Below are positions 8,408-18,178 of a stretch of DNA of 64,000 nucleotides, piece after piece. Within the stretch, counting starts at the first letter, position 1; each line of letters opens with the position of its first letter. The DNA is from RUG563 sp045590215. Its GTDB lineage: Bacteria; Bacillota; Clostridia; Christensenellales; Aristaeellaceae. The translations under genes were made by a program, and so were the position numbers. The DNA lies in the NCBI GenBank assembly GCA_045590215.1, contig JAZNQO010000023.1, positions 34,067 through 98,066 on the forward strand, read 5' to 3'. A model generated the notes under the pieces. That model had not been told where the DNA came from. It made no database searches and saw only the letters and a program-made list of their open reading frames with translations.

Positions 8408-8963
8408 GCGCATCTTCCCGGTATTTCGCCGGGCCTTCCTCGTAGAGATTGCCGCCGACAGCGTCCATCAGCACCATCACCGGGAAATCTTCCACCCGAA
8501 AACGGTGGATGGCTTCCGTACCCAAATCCGGGTAAGCCAGCACTTGGCTTTCCTTAATGGCCCTTGCAATCAAGGCCGCTGCACCGCCCACGGCACCAAA
8601 ATATACCGCCCCGTATTTTTGCATCGCCTGCCGCACCCCATCATTTCGCATGCCCTTGCCGATCATGCCCTTCAGCCCCATTTCCAGAAGCCGGGGGGTA
8701 TAGGCGTCCATGCGATAGCTGGTGGTAGGCCCGGCAGAGCCCACCGCATGGCCGGGCGAAGCAGGAGCCGGCCCCACATAATAGATGGTCTGCCCCCGGA
8801 TATCCACGGGCAGTTCCTTCCCTTCGTCTAAAAGGGCAATCAGCCGCTTATGGGCAGCGTCTCTTCCCGTGAGCAGATCGCCGGTGAGATACACCATATC
8901 GCCAATGCGAAGCGTATGAACCATTTCGTCCGTCAGGGGCAATTGCACATGATATTCCGCCAT
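8394..8963 (-). CDS. Fumarate hydratase class I, beta subunit (FumA/TtdB C-terminal domain)
   Basis: A 189-residue subunit matching the C-terminal half of iron-sulfur class I fumarases and tartrate dehydratases. Family features include GDMVYLTGDLLTGRDAAHKR, IYYVGPAPASPGH and VGSAGPTTSYRMD. It lies 13 nt after the alpha-subunit gene, the usual arrangement for two-subunit enzymes in anaerobes. The pair interconverts fumarate and malate. The L-tartrate dehydratase pair TtdA/TtdB is closely related and cannot be excluded from sequence. Confidence 0.88.
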   Translation of the reverse strand: MAEYHVQLPLTDEMVHTLRIGDMVYLTGDLLTGRDAAHKRLIALLDEGKELPVDIRGQTIYYVGPAPASPGHAVGSAGPTTSYRMDAYTPRLLEMGLKGMIGKGMRNDGVRQAMQKYGAVYFGAVGGAAALIARAIKESQVLAYPDLGTEAIHRFRVEDFPVMVLMDAVGGNLYEEGPAKYREDALYNF

Positions 8964-8976
8964 TTTCTTTTCCCCC

Positions 8977-9822
8977 TTACAGCGTCATTTCCGCATGCCG
9001 TGCCGCATGGCAGCACATGTTCAGGGCAACGGGCATCCCGGCGATATGAGTGGGCGCATATTCAATGTTCACTTTGAGGGCGGTGGTTCTGCCCCCAATC
9101 CCTGCCGGGCCGATGCCAAGGCCGTTAATCAATCGCAACGCCTTTTCTTCCAGCGCACGATAGCGGCTGTCCTTGTTCCACGTGTCCAGCGGCCGGGCGG
9201 TCATTTTCTTCGCCATCAGGGCAGCCTGTTCCATGGTGCCGCCAATGCCCACCCCCACAATCACGGGAGGACAAGGATTGGGTCCGGCCTTTTTCACCGT
9301 GTCCACAATAAAGCGCAGCACGCCTTCTTCCCCATCCGCTGCCACCAGCATTTTCACCGCACTCATGTTTTCGCTGCCAAAGCCCTTGGCCGTCGCCAGC
9401 AAATGCACCTTGTCCCCCGGCACAATCCTCGTATGAATCACGGCAGGGGTATTGTCCCCGGTATTTTGGCGGTCAAATAAGGGGTCGGAGACAACCGATT
9501 TGCGCAGATATCCTTCTGCGTAAGCCTTTCGCACGCCTTCGTGAATGGCTTCTTCAAAAACGCCGCCCGTGAAATGCACGTCCTGCCCGATTTCAAGGAA
9601 CAAAACCGCCATGCCCGTATCCTGACAGATGGCCACCCTTTCTTCCCTTGCGATACGATAGTTTTCTTTGATCTGGCAAAGCACGTCCCTTCCGCAGGGG
9701 CTTTCTTCTGTTTCGCAGGCACGGCAAACAGCCGCTTCCACATCCTGGCCGATCTGGAAATTGGCCTGCAAAAACAATTGCTTCACGCATTCCGTAAGCT
9801 TTTCCACATGCAATTCACGCAC
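8977..9822 (-). CDS. Fumarate hydratase class I, alpha subunit (iron-sulfur)
   Basis: About 281 residues matching the N-terminal half of class I fumarases. Motifs are AICQDTGMAVLFLEIGQ, the PAVIHTRIVPGD segment, GFGSENMS and VGVGIGGTMEQAALMAK. The subunit carries the [4Fe-4S] cluster, with cysteines at AVCRACE, NPCPPV and MCCHAA among the candidates. The longest frame begins at an ATG at 9843 inside the preceding gene. The GTG at 9822 gives the family-typical N-terminus (M)RELHVEKLTECV, has AAGGAAG upstream, and lies 1 nt past the tmcAL stop, so I chose it. Confidence 0.88.
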   Translation of the reverse strand: MRELHVEKLTECVKQLFLQANFQIGQDVEAAVCRACETEESPCGRDVLCQIKENYRIAREERVAICQDTGMAVLFLEIGQDVHFTGGVFEEAIHEGVRKAYAEGYLRKSVVSDPLFDRQNTGDNTPAVIHTRIVPGDKVHLLATAKGFGSENMSAVKMLVAADGEEGVLRFIVDTVKKAGPNPCPPVIVGVGIGGTMEQAALMAKKMTARPLDTWNKDSRYRALEEKALRLINGLGIGPAGIGGRTTALKVNIEYAPTHIAGMPVALNMCCHAARHAEMTL

Positions 9823-9823
9823 T

Positions 9824-11005
9824 TTATTCTTCTTCCTTTCCATCCCGAAGAATCACAGGGCCCCGCCTGTAATGCTCCCCCATAGGCCGGGCGCAAAGCG
9901 TCTGCCACACATCGGCTGCCTGCCTGTCCCTTTGCATTTTTTCTTCCTTGGCCGCCTTCATCACAAGGGGTATATCCCCCTCCTGCATTTTTTTCAAAAG
10001 CGGTCTTGCGCTTTCCCTGAAGCCCAGTATCTGCACACATTCAGGGTGTTCCGGCAGGCTGTCTTTTTCCATGTGAAGCAACGCAGCGCACAAAGCCCTG
10101 CTGATACGCCCCAGGGTATACCGCCTTGTTTTCACCCTCTGCAAAATGCCAAGCCTTGTTGTTTCTTCCCTTGCCGCCTGTAAAATGCGGCACTCCAGGC
10201 CTTCGTCCACCCCCGGCAGCTTTCTTATTCCTTCTTCCCCCAATTGCAAAAGGGCGAGCCGCAGGGGAATATCCACGCTTTCCGGCCGGCAGAGACGGCC
10301 CTCCGACACGGCGTTCATCAATATCGGAAGAGCCGGCTTCGGGATAGATTCCTCCACGCTTTTCCAGTCCCCACGCAAAATGGCCTGCCGCACCGCCGTG
10401 GCGGAAGGGTATTCCTCTATTTCCCCGGCGTGATAATCGTGGCTGCGTAAAACCACACAAGGCTCGATATCACTCTTTAATTTTTTCACTGCTTTCAGAT
10501 AGCCAAGAGCCAAGGCTGCATTGGGGCCTTTCAGCGTTTCCGCATCATTTCCCAGCGCATTTTTCAACGCTATCCCCTGCGCCGCCGCATAGGAAAGCCC
10601 CTGCTGCATGGCTTCTTTTCGTGTATTTTCAAAGGCCGCATCCGGCTCTGCCAGCCTCTCCGCCGCCTTTTGCAAAAAAGCCACATTTTCCGTTTCGCAG
10701 CCGAAGGAAAGGAAATCCACGCAACCCAATTTATGCAGAATCTCCACGCCGCCAAGGGCAAACCCGTCCCCTTCCCGAAGGGAAAAAGCAAAGGGCATCT
10801 GCACCACTGCATCCGCACCACATAAAAGAGCCATATGCGCCCTTACATCCGGCGGCAAAAGGGACGGCATTCCCCGCTGAGTATAAAACCCACTCATGAC
10901 GCAAAGGATATAATCCGCCCCGGTTTTCTCCCTTGCCAGCCTCAAATGCCTTTCATGCCCCCGGTGAAACGGGTCATATTCGCAAATCACGCCGCATACC
11001 CGCAT
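9824..11005 (-). CDS. tmcAL: tRNA(Met) cytidine acetate ligase (TmcAL / YlbM family)
   Basis: A 393-residue nucleotidyltransferase-fold protein. The N-terminus MRVCGVICEYDPFHRGH carries the HxGH motif (His14-His17), followed by VMSGFYTQRG and a conserved GADAVVQMPFAFS. B. subtilis TmcAL makes N4-acetylcytidine in elongator tRNA-Met from acetate and ATP. A longer frame begins at 11083, but the ATG at 11005 has GGGAGGAAAGG upstream and starts exactly at the conserved motif. The fumarase genes follow at 1-nt spacing, so one transcript tmcAL-fumA-fumB is likely. Confidence 0.88.
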   Translation of the reverse strand: MRVCGVICEYDPFHRGHERHLRLAREKTGADYILCVMSGFYTQRGMPSLLPPDVRAHMALLCGADAVVQMPFAFSLREGDGFALGGVEILHKLGCVDFLSFGCETENVAFLQKAAERLAEPDAAFENTRKEAMQQGLSYAAAQGIALKNALGNDAETLKGPNAALALGYLKAVKKLKSDIEPCVVLRSHDYHAGEIEEYPSATAVRQAILRGDWKSVEESIPKPALPILMNAVSEGRLCRPESVDIPLRLALLQLGEEGIRKLPGVDEGLECRILQAAREETTRLGILQRVKTRRYTLGRISRALCAALLHMEKDSLPEHPECVQILGFRESARPLLKKMQEGDIPLVMKAAKEEKMQRDRQAADVWQTLCARPMGEHYRRGPVILRDGKEEE

Positions 11006-11033
11006 GTTGCCTTTCCTCCCTTCCTGCGCTTTC

Positions 11034-11068
11034 ATTATATTATAATACACCCCGGTATACACAGGCAA
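11034..11068 (-). promoter_or_regulatory. Promoter of the tmcAL-fumarase operon
   Basis: Reverse strand TTGCCT (11063-11068), 18-bp spacer, TATAAT (11039-11044), overlapped by a second TATAAT (11034-11039). Divergent from the nagA promoter. Confidence 0.6.
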
Positions 11069-11092
11069 GCCCCTTCCCTGCAAGATTTACAC

Positions 11093-11121
11093 TTGCAAAA
11101 GCTGCGGCTTTCCATTATAAT
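11093..11121 (+). promoter_or_regulatory. Promoter of nagA
   Basis: TTGCAA (11093-11098), exact 17-bp spacer, TATAAT (11116-11121). Confidence 0.75.
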
Positions 11122-11168
11122 GGAATCAGCGAAAATTGCATCCATCGTATTGAGGAGTTGACCATACC

Positions 11169-12317
11169 ATGAAAGCCATTATCAACGGACGCATATTATT
11201 GCCCGACGAAGAAGTTTTTGAAAAAGCCCTTTTATTTGACCAGAAAATCGTAGGCATTGTGGATCAGCAGTCTGCCATCCAGCAGGCGGATGAAGTTATC
11301 GATGCCAACGGCTGCTATGTTGCCCCCGGATTGATTGACGTGCATATTCACGGCTATAAGGGAGCGGACGCTTCCGACGCCAACCAGGCCGGTATCCGCC
11401 TGATGGCGAAAGAGCTTTTGGAAAACGGCGTTACGGCCTTCCTCCCCACCACCGCCACCATTGACTGGGAAACCTTGGAGCGCATTTTCTGGCAGCTGCG
11501 TGAGCTTGCCAAGGAAAGCCAGCGGGCGGATTATCCCGGCGCAGAGGTGCTGGGCTGCCATGCGGAAGGGCCTTTCATCAATCCCCTGCGCAAGGGGGCT
11601 TTGAACGCCGAATACATCATCCGCCCCGACGCTGATAAGCTGCTTCCCTTTTCCGACGTTGTAAAAATGGTCACTTTCGCCCCGGAAATGGGCGGTGCGG
11701 AAGCGTTCATCCGCAATATGAAGCTCTATTCCGACACCGTGCTTTCCATCGGCCACACCTATGCCAACTATGACCAGACCATGTCCGCCATCCAGCAGGG
11801 CGTGGATCATATCACCCACACCTTCAATGCCATGACCCCCATCCACCACCGGGATCCGGGCGTTGTGGGTGCCGCCCTCAACAGCGATGTTTATTGCGAG
11901 CTCATCGCCGATACCTTCACCGTCCATCCCGGCATGTATCACCTGCTGGTGAAAGCCAAGGGCTATAAGCTGGTGCTGGTGACAGACTGCACAAGAGCCG
12001 GCGGCCTGCCTGACGGCGAATACACCTTGGGCGGCCTGCCCATCTTTGTCAAGGGCATCGAATGCCGCTTGGCAGACGGCACCATCGCAGGCAGCGTGCT
12101 GAAGCTCAATCAGGGTGTGTATAACATGCGCAAATACGGCAATGTGCCCATGCACCAGGCCGTTCGCATGGCCTCCCTCAACGCCGCCCAGTCCATTGGC
12201 ATCGCCAAGAAAAAGGGCAGTCTCACCGCCGGTAAAGACGCAGACGTCATCATCATGGACGATCACTGCAAGGTGTATAAAACCTTCGTCCGGGGTCGGC
12301 TTTTGTATAACCGCTAA
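11169..12317 (+). CDS. nagA: N-acetylglucosamine-6-phosphate deacetylase
   Basis: A 382-residue amidohydrolase. It shows GLIDVHIHGYKG (His59, His61), CHAEGPFINP (metal ligand Glu133), SIGHTYANYDQT (His196), THTFNAM (His217) and the catalytic aspartate in VTDCTRAGGLPDGEY (Asp273). NagA removes acetate from GlcNAc-6-phosphate, feeding amino-sugar catabolism and cell-wall recycling. No nagB is nearby. GAGGAG lies 11 nt before the ATG, slightly far. It is monocistronic with its own promoter and is relevant to the GlcNAc-type kinase at 4926. Confidence 0.95.
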   Translation: MKAIINGRILLPDEEVFEKALLFDQKIVGIVDQQSAIQQADEVIDANGCYVAPGLIDVHIHGYKGADASDANQAGIRLMAKELLENGVTAFLPTTATIDWETLERIFWQLRELAKESQRADYPGAEVLGCHAEGPFINPLRKGALNAEYIIRPDADKLLPFSDVVKMVTFAPEMGGAEAFIRNMKLYSDTVLSIGHTYANYDQTMSAIQQGVDHITHTFNAMTPIHHRDPGVVGAALNSDVYCELIADTFTVHPGMYHLLVKAKGYKLVLVTDCTRAGGLPDGEYTLGGLPIFVKGIECRLADGTIAGSVLKLNQGVYNMRKYGNVPMHQAVRMASLNAAQSIGIAKKKGSLTAGKDADVIIMDDHCKVYKTFVRGRLLYNR

Positions 12318-12385
12318 CATAACAAAAATTGAAAACACCGGGCTTCGTGACAGGAGGGTTCTTAAGGAACAAGTTATCCCACAAC

Positions 12386-12424
12386 GAAAAAACGAGCATC
12401 CGTCGACAGTTGAGGATGCTCGTT
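12386..12424 (-). terminator. Terminator of the EamA transporter gene
   Basis: Reverse strand 11-bp perfect stem AACGAGCATCC / GGATGCTCGTT with a 12-nt loop, followed by TTTTTTC. It lies about 110 nt past the transporter stop. The rest of the 12317-12532 gap shows no gene. Confidence 0.75.
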
Positions 12425-12531
12425 TGCTTATGTAGTCCAACAAACGCAATGCACCGGAACGGTGCGTATAATTGCGCCCTCCTGAAATGAAGGAGAACTC
12501 TTTTTTCGTCTGCACGAAAAATTGGAGTTGA

Positions 12532-13587
12532 TCAAGCGGAATGTAAATGCTCATGGAGCATTGCTTTATGATGGTGCTCGTGATTATTGCTGTCCTCACC
12601 GTGAACATGAATATGGCTGTGGGTGTGGGTGTGGGTATGTTCGTGGGAATGGACAATATCGCCATGACTGTGTTCGTGTGTATGGATATGAGTATGCTCG
12701 TGGGAGTGTTGCAATTCAATGGTATCCTTAATCATAAAATAGGTGCTGACGATCATCACAGTCAAAGCAACATAGAACTGGATCGCGGGTCTCTCTCTCA
12801 AAATCAGCATACCAAAAGCCACACCAAGGAACGGGGCAATCGAATAGTAAGCACTCGTTTTTGCCGCTCCCAAATCCTTTTGCGCCATGACATAGAAATA
12901 AATACTGAGTCCATAGGCAACAAAACCAAGCAGTAATATACACATCATCACAAAGGTAGAAGGAAAACTTTCGCCAATGGTCAGGGCAACAATCAAACTG
13001 CCAAGTCCAGAGAATATGCCTTTGATAACGACAATTTCAGTAGAACTTTTGTTGCTGATCATTCTTGTGCAGTTGTTTTCAACGCCCCAGCACAGACACG
13101 CGCCAAGGACAAACAATGAGCCGATGTTGAACTCAAACGAGCGCGCTCCCTCGAAGGAGAGAATAATACTTGCGACAGTCACCAATGCAATGGCAATCCA
13201 CAATCTTTGGGAGATAACCTCTTTGAAAACAAATAACGCGATCAGAGAAGTGGCAACAATCTCAAAGTTGTTCGTCAAAGATACATTCGCAGCATTGGAG
13301 GAATTGATACCGAACATAAGGAGAATCGGCGCAATAATGTCCAGAACCACCATTGCGATTGTGTAAGGCAATTCCTTTAGGGTCAGTGATTCGGTGGATG
13401 CAGTCTTTCCGGTTGCCTTGGAAACGATGCTGTAAACAAGCATTCCCAATCCTGCACCCAGATACAAAAATGCTGCTATCATTGTTGGTTCCGCATACCT
13501 CAATAGTATTTTGGAAAATGGAACATTGATCGCGTATAATGCCGCCGCAACGATCGCATACAAAGTTGCAAGTTTTTTCGCTTTCAT
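12532..13587 (-). CDS. EamA/DMT-family transporter with histidine-rich C-terminal tail
   Basis: A 351-residue protein. Residues about 1-290 form a ten-helix drug/metabolite transporter (two EamA halves), with segments such as ALYAINVPFSKILLRYAEP and GVAFGMLILRERPAIQFY. The last 60 residues are cytosolic and contain about 24 histidines in HSHEHTHIHTHEHSHGD-type runs plus Asp/Glu, a typical metal-binding tail. Such tails occur on zinc, nickel and cobalt transporters, but EamA proteins usually move metabolites, so the substrate is open. The gene looks poorer in G+C than its neighbours and uses AT-ended codons more, suggesting recent acquisition. A GAGG precedes the ATG by 8 nt. No operon partner. 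Confidence 0.85.
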   Translation of the reverse strand: MKAKKLATLYAIVAAALYAINVPFSKILLRYAEPTMIAAFLYLGAGLGMLVYSIVSKATGKTASTESLTLKELPYTIAMVVLDIIAPILLMFGINSSNAANVSLTNNFEIVATSLIALFVFKEVISQRLWIAIALVTVASIILSFEGARSFEFNIGSLFVLGACLCWGVENNCTRMISNKSSTEIVVIKGIFSGLGSLIVALTIGESFPSTFVMMCILLLGFVAYGLSIYFYVMAQKDLGAAKTSAYYSIAPFLGVAFGMLILRERPAIQFYVALTVMIVSTYFMIKDTIELQHSHEHTHIHTHEHSHGDIVHSHEHTHTHTHSHIHVHGEDSNNHEHHHKAMLHEHLHSA

Positions 13588-13644
13588 TGTTGCTACCTCA
13601 TCAAATTCTTGTTGATCGTTTTCATTCTATCACAGCAGTACTGG

Positions 13645-13674
13645 AAACCGCAAGCCGGTCAAGGCTTGCGGTTT
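13645..13674. terminator. Perfect hairpin between convergent/adjacent units
   Basis: A 12-bp perfect stem AAACCGCAAGCC / GGCTTGCGGTTT with a 6-nt loop, about 75 nt past the PNPOx-like gene stop. Only short T runs follow on either strand, so termination is likely but weakly supported. Confidence 0.5.
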
Positions 13675-13747
13675 CGTTATTTGCATGATGCAATGCGAAG
13701 GATAACTCCTTCCTTTTCATCCCTCTCGCTGCCCGATGCTTTTTTTA

Positions 13748-14170
13748 TCAGAAAGCAATTTCGTGCCGTGTTCCCTGATGGAATAAAATCCCCTCCGTCA
13801 GGGCAATTTTGAGAAGACAGGTGTTTTCATCCTGAAAATTGGTGTGGCCGTTGTCAATCCATGCGGCAAAGCATTGCTTCAGCCACGCCACCGTTTCTGT
13901 GTTTTCCTTTTTGCCCACAAAGCCTAAATTTTCGCCCTTACCCTTCCCCGTGAACCAATCGCCGCAGATGGCTACGTTATCATTTTTCGCTATCTGCTGC
14001 ATTTTGCCGGAGAGGGCGTAGGTAATCACATAGAATGCGCCGTCCTTGTAGCAGGCGTCCACCGTGCGTACAAAAGGCTCGTTCCCTGCCACCGTTGCCA
14101 GGGCGATCAGGCTGTCCTTGCCAAACCGCTCCGTCATCAGGGCGTTCAGTTGCTCGTTCAGCTTTTCCAA
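13748..14170 (-). CDS. Pyridoxamine 5'-phosphate oxidase-like flavin-binding protein
   Basis: A 140-residue single-domain split-barrel protein. The order of elements is typical: LIALATVAGNEPFVRTVDACYKDGAFYV, then MQQIAKNDNVAICGDWFTGKG. Members of this size bind FMN, F420 or heme and are generally not true PdxH enzymes. The start is 1 nt after the Nudix stop, so it is the last gene of a glpK-Nudix-PNPOx-like operon. Function beyond fold is unknown. Confidence 0.8.
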   Translation of the reverse strand: MEKLNEQLNALMTERFGKDSLIALATVAGNEPFVRTVDACYKDGAFYVITYALSGKMQQIAKNDNVAICGDWFTGKGKGENLGFVGKKENTETVAWLKQCFAAWIDNGHTNFQDENTCLLKIALTEGILFHQGTRHEIAF

Positions 14171-14171
14171 G

Positions 14172-14573
14172 TTATTTCTCTCCCATCTGCCGAATTCTTT
14201 CCAAAATCACCTGATCCGCCGGGCAGAAAATGCTGTCGTCAATTTCGCCGGGAGATACCCACATGAAGGCCTGATGCTCAATCAATTTAGGTTCTTCCCC
14301 GTCAAAAAAGGCGTTATAGAGGGTCAGATGCACGATGATATCTGGGTATTCATGGATAACATCCATGAACACATCCCGAACGATAACCTTCGCATCCAGC
14401 TCCTCACGGCACTCCCGGATAAGGGCTTCTTCGCCCGTTTCACCCTTTTCCGTTTTGCCGCCCACAAATTCCCAAAGGCCGCCTCTGGCCTTGTGATTAG
14501 GCCGCTGACAGGCAAAAAACTTGCCATCCTGCCATATCAGAGCCGCCACCACTTCTATGGTTTCTTTCTGCAT
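14172..14573 (-). CDS. MutT-type Nudix hydrolase (8-oxo-dGTP diphosphatase-like)
   Basis: A 133-residue Nudix protein with the box GGKTEKGETGEEALIRECRE followed by EL, fitting Gx5Ex7REuxEE. Nearby GKFFACQRPNHKARGGLWEFVGG is typical of MutT-like dNTP pyrophosphohydrolases, which cleanse oxidised nucleotides. It starts 3 nt after the glpK stop and is followed by the PNPOx-like gene at 1 nt. Substrate not deducible from sequence alone. Confidence 0.85.
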   Translation of the reverse strand: MQKETIEVVAALIWQDGKFFACQRPNHKARGGLWEFVGGKTEKGETGEEALIRECREELDAKVIVRDVFMDVIHEYPDIIVHLTLYNAFFDGEEPKLIEHQAFMWVSPGEIDDSIFCPADQVILERIRQMGEK

Positions 14574-14576
14574 GTG

Positions 14577-16076
<1,500 letters not shown>

Positions 16077-16123
16077 AAAATGCCTCCTGAAATAAAAAGC
16101 AATCAATTTTCTCTTCTGGCTAT

Positions 16124-16151
16124 AGTGTACCAAAAAACAGATTTTTTTCAA
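16124..16151 (-). promoter_or_regulatory. Promoter of the glpK operon
   Basis: Reverse strand TTGAAA (16146-16151), 16-bp spacer, TACACT (16124-16129). Divergent from the tyrosine T-box promoter. Confidence 0.5.
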
Positions 16152-16173
16152 GCCTTTCCTTGCATTTTCAGCC

Positions 16174-16202
16174 TTGACAGCCTTTGATTTTTCCATTATA
16201 AT
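16174..16202 (+). promoter_or_regulatory. Promoter of the tyrosine T-box operon
   Basis: TTGACA (16174-16179), exact 17-bp spacer, TATAAT (16197-16202): a full consensus sigma-A promoter. Confidence 0.85.
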
Positions 16203-16207
16203 GCTCC

Positions 16208-16445
16208 CATGGCCATGATGGGAACAAGTAGCCCGGCATCCCCGTTTGAAGAGAGCTTCCGGCAGGTGGAAGGAAGCAGCGGCAGCCGATGCGAATACAT
16301 CCCGGAGCCCGATACCGAAGGAATTTTCTGCGTAGGCTATCGCCGGTGCGCCGGTTACAGCGCAAAGAGGGCATAAGGCTTGCTTATGCCGAACGGAAGT
16401 GGTACCGCGCTCATTCGCCTTCCCTTGTGGGGACGGGCTTTTTTA
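16208..16445 (+). promoter_or_regulatory. T-box leader, tyrosine-specific
   Basis: The leader has the T-box hallmarks in order: GATGGGAACAAGTAGC near the 5' end, the AGAGAGC element, GGTGGAAGGAAGC, and the specifier region GCGAATACATCCCGGAGC. The antiterminator box AAGTGGTACCGCG is at about 16397-16409, followed by a terminator hairpin and TTTTTT (to about 16445). The specifier codon reads UAC (16296-16298), Tyr. The antiterminator bulge UGGU pairs with an ACCA tRNA end, fitting the A discriminator of tRNA-Tyr. The operon encodes tyrS, which supports the reading. Uncharged tRNA-Tyr should relieve termination. Confidence 0.9.
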
Positions 16446-16466
16446 TTTTTCAGGAGGTTTATGATT

Positions 16467-17648
16467 ATGCAGATCGATTCCATTCAGTTCGCCGATCGCT
16501 TCAATGGCATTTCCGGCAGTGCCATCCGTGAGATATTCAAGCTCTTGGCCGTTCCCGGCATGATTTCCTTTGCCGGCGGCAATCCCTCCCCGGATTTTCT
16601 GCCCGGAGAAAAGGTGGGCGAAATTGCCCATGCCCTTTTGAATGAAAAAGGCAAGGTGCTTTTGCAGTACGGTGCCACGGAAGGCTATGCCCCTTTGAAA
16701 GAAAGCCTTGTCCCCTATCTGAAAAACCAGTTTTCTTTCACCTGCACACCGGAAGAAATCCTGCCTGTTACCGGCTCCACCCAGGCCATGGATTTGCTCT
16801 GCAAGGCCCTTCTCAACCCCGGCGATAAGGTGGTTGTGGAAAGCCCCACTTTCCTTGGCAATATGCAGTGCCTGAACCTCTATCAGGCGCACCTCATCCC
16901 CGTGGAAAGCGATGACGATGGCATCAACGTGGATAAACTGGAAGAAGTGTTCAAAAACGAACACCCCAAAATGCTCTACATCATTCCCACCTTCCAGAAC
17001 CCCACCGGCCGCACGCTGTCTTTAGAGCGCAGAAAGCGCATTGCCGCTTTAGCTTCCGAATACGGCGTTCTGGTTGCGGAAGATGACCCCTACCGGGATC
17101 TGCGCTATACCGGCCAGGAACTGCCCTCCATCAAGTCCTTCGATCAGGAAGGCTGGGTGGCCTTCATGGGCAGCTTCTCCAAGGTTATTTCTCCCGGCAT
17201 CCGGGTGGGTTATCTGGTAGCCCATCCCAGTATCCTTCGCAAATGCACCATCGGCAAACAGTCCAGCGATGTGCATACAGGGCTTATCAATCAGGCAATT
17301 GTGGATCATTATCTGCGGAATGACCTCTTGATACCCCATGTGGAAACCATCTGCCGCTCCTACGGCGAAAAAATGAAAACCATGCTGGATATGCTGTCCA
17401 AATGCGGCGGTGTGGCCCGATATACCAAGCCGGAAGGCGGTCTGTTCATCTGGTGCGAACTGGATGAAGATAAAAACGCCACCCAGCTTTTGAAAAAGGC
17501 TGTGGATAAGGGCGTGGCCTACGTTCCCGGCACCCACTTCTTCGCCCACGGCGAGCATGACAATACCTTCCGGCTGAATTTCTCTATGCCCAGCGTGGAA
17601 CAAATCAAAATCGGCATGGAAAAGCTGAACGACGTCTTTTCCGAATAA
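16467..17648 (+). CDS. PLP-dependent aminotransferase, class I/II (probable aromatic/2-aminoadipate type)
   Basis: A 393-residue fold-type I aminotransferase. The PLP lysine is in GSFSKVISPGIRVGY (Lys239), with the substrate-carboxylate region FQNPTGRTLS (178-187) and VAEDDPYRDLRY. It belongs to the KAT/AadAT-like subgroup (standalone relatives of MocR regulators), many of which accept aromatic amino acids. AGGAGG is 3 nt from the ATG at 16461 and 9 nt from the one at 16467, so the second is preferred. Being first in a tyrosine T-box operon suggests it makes tyrosine from 4-hydroxyphenylpyruvate. That role is inferred from regulation. Confidence 0.82.
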   Translation: MQIDSIQFADRFNGISGSAIREIFKLLAVPGMISFAGGNPSPDFLPGEKVGEIAHALLNEKGKVLLQYGATEGYAPLKESLVPYLKNQFSFTCTPEEILPVTGSTQAMDLLCKALLNPGDKVVVESPTFLGNMQCLNLYQAHLIPVESDDDGINVDKLEEVFKNEHPKMLYIIPTFQNPTGRTLSLERRKRIAALASEYGVLVAEDDPYRDLRYTGQELPSIKSFDQEGWVAFMGSFSKVISPGIRVGYLVAHPSILRKCTIGKQSSDVHTGLINQAIVDHYLRNDLLIPHVETICRSYGEKMKTMLDMLSKCGGVARYTKPEGGLFIWCELDEDKNATQLLKKAVDKGVAYVPGTHFFAHGEHDNTFRLNFSMPSVEQIKIGMEKLNDVFSE

Positions 17649-17664
17649 CAGGAGCTGATGTCCA

Positions 17665-18162
17665 TTGGTCACCATTGAAAAGGCCACCCCGGCCCAGGCG
17701 GAAACCCTGTTTGACATCCACCGGCAGGCCTTCCGCCCGCTGTATGAACAATTTCACGACACCCACAACCCCTACCTGCGCACGATCGAAGATATCACCT
17801 GCCGGCTGGACAACGATATGTACCGCTATTTCACCATCCGGTATGACGGCGAAATTGTAGGCGGCATCTTTTACCGCACCCGGGGCGGCGGCCCATTCTT
17901 CAGCGAATTGCTGCCCGGGGAATACTACCTGCAGCGGCTGTACATCCGGCCGGATATGCAGGGGAAAAAGATTGCCCGCACCGCCATCCGCCTGTGCGAA
18001 GAACATCTGGGCGACGGAAAACGCTTCTTTGTGGATTTTCCCGCCCCGCTGGAAAAGAACCGTCGCTGCTATGAAAGCGCAGGCTTCAGGGACACCGGTT
18101 TCCTCTTTGAGGCAGAGCCCGGCATGACCCTCAAATGCTACGAAAAAAATGTGAATGAATAA
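17665..18162 (+). CDS. GNAT-family N-acetyltransferase
   Basis: A 165-residue GNAT protein. The acetyl-CoA binding motif A is YIRPDMQGKKIARTAIRLCE (about residues 93-112), followed by the C-terminal segment NRRCYESAGFRDTGF. It starts with TTG at 17665: AGGAG lies 10 nt upstream, and a nearby ATG in another frame meets a stop within seven codons. It lies between the aminotransferase (16 nt gap) and tyrS (16 nt gap) in the tyrosine T-box operon. Substrate unknown. Confidence 0.8.
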   Translation: MVTIEKATPAQAETLFDIHRQAFRPLYEQFHDTHNPYLRTIEDITCRLDNDMYRYFTIRYDGEIVGGIFYRTRGGGPFFSELLPGEYYLQRLYIRPDMQGKKIARTAIRLCEEHLGDGKRFFVDFPAPLEKNRRCYESAGFRDTGFLFEAEPGMTLKCYEKNVNE

Positions 18163-18178
18163 AGGAGAATGAATTCTT

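Noticed and set aside
11232..12719. 495-residue reverse frame across nagA
   Set aside because: Shadow of NagA, no start signals.
12560..12720. GTG/ATG-rich tract that looks like a minisatellite
   Set aside because: It is the coding sequence of the histidine-rich tail of the EamA transporter, read on the opposite strand.
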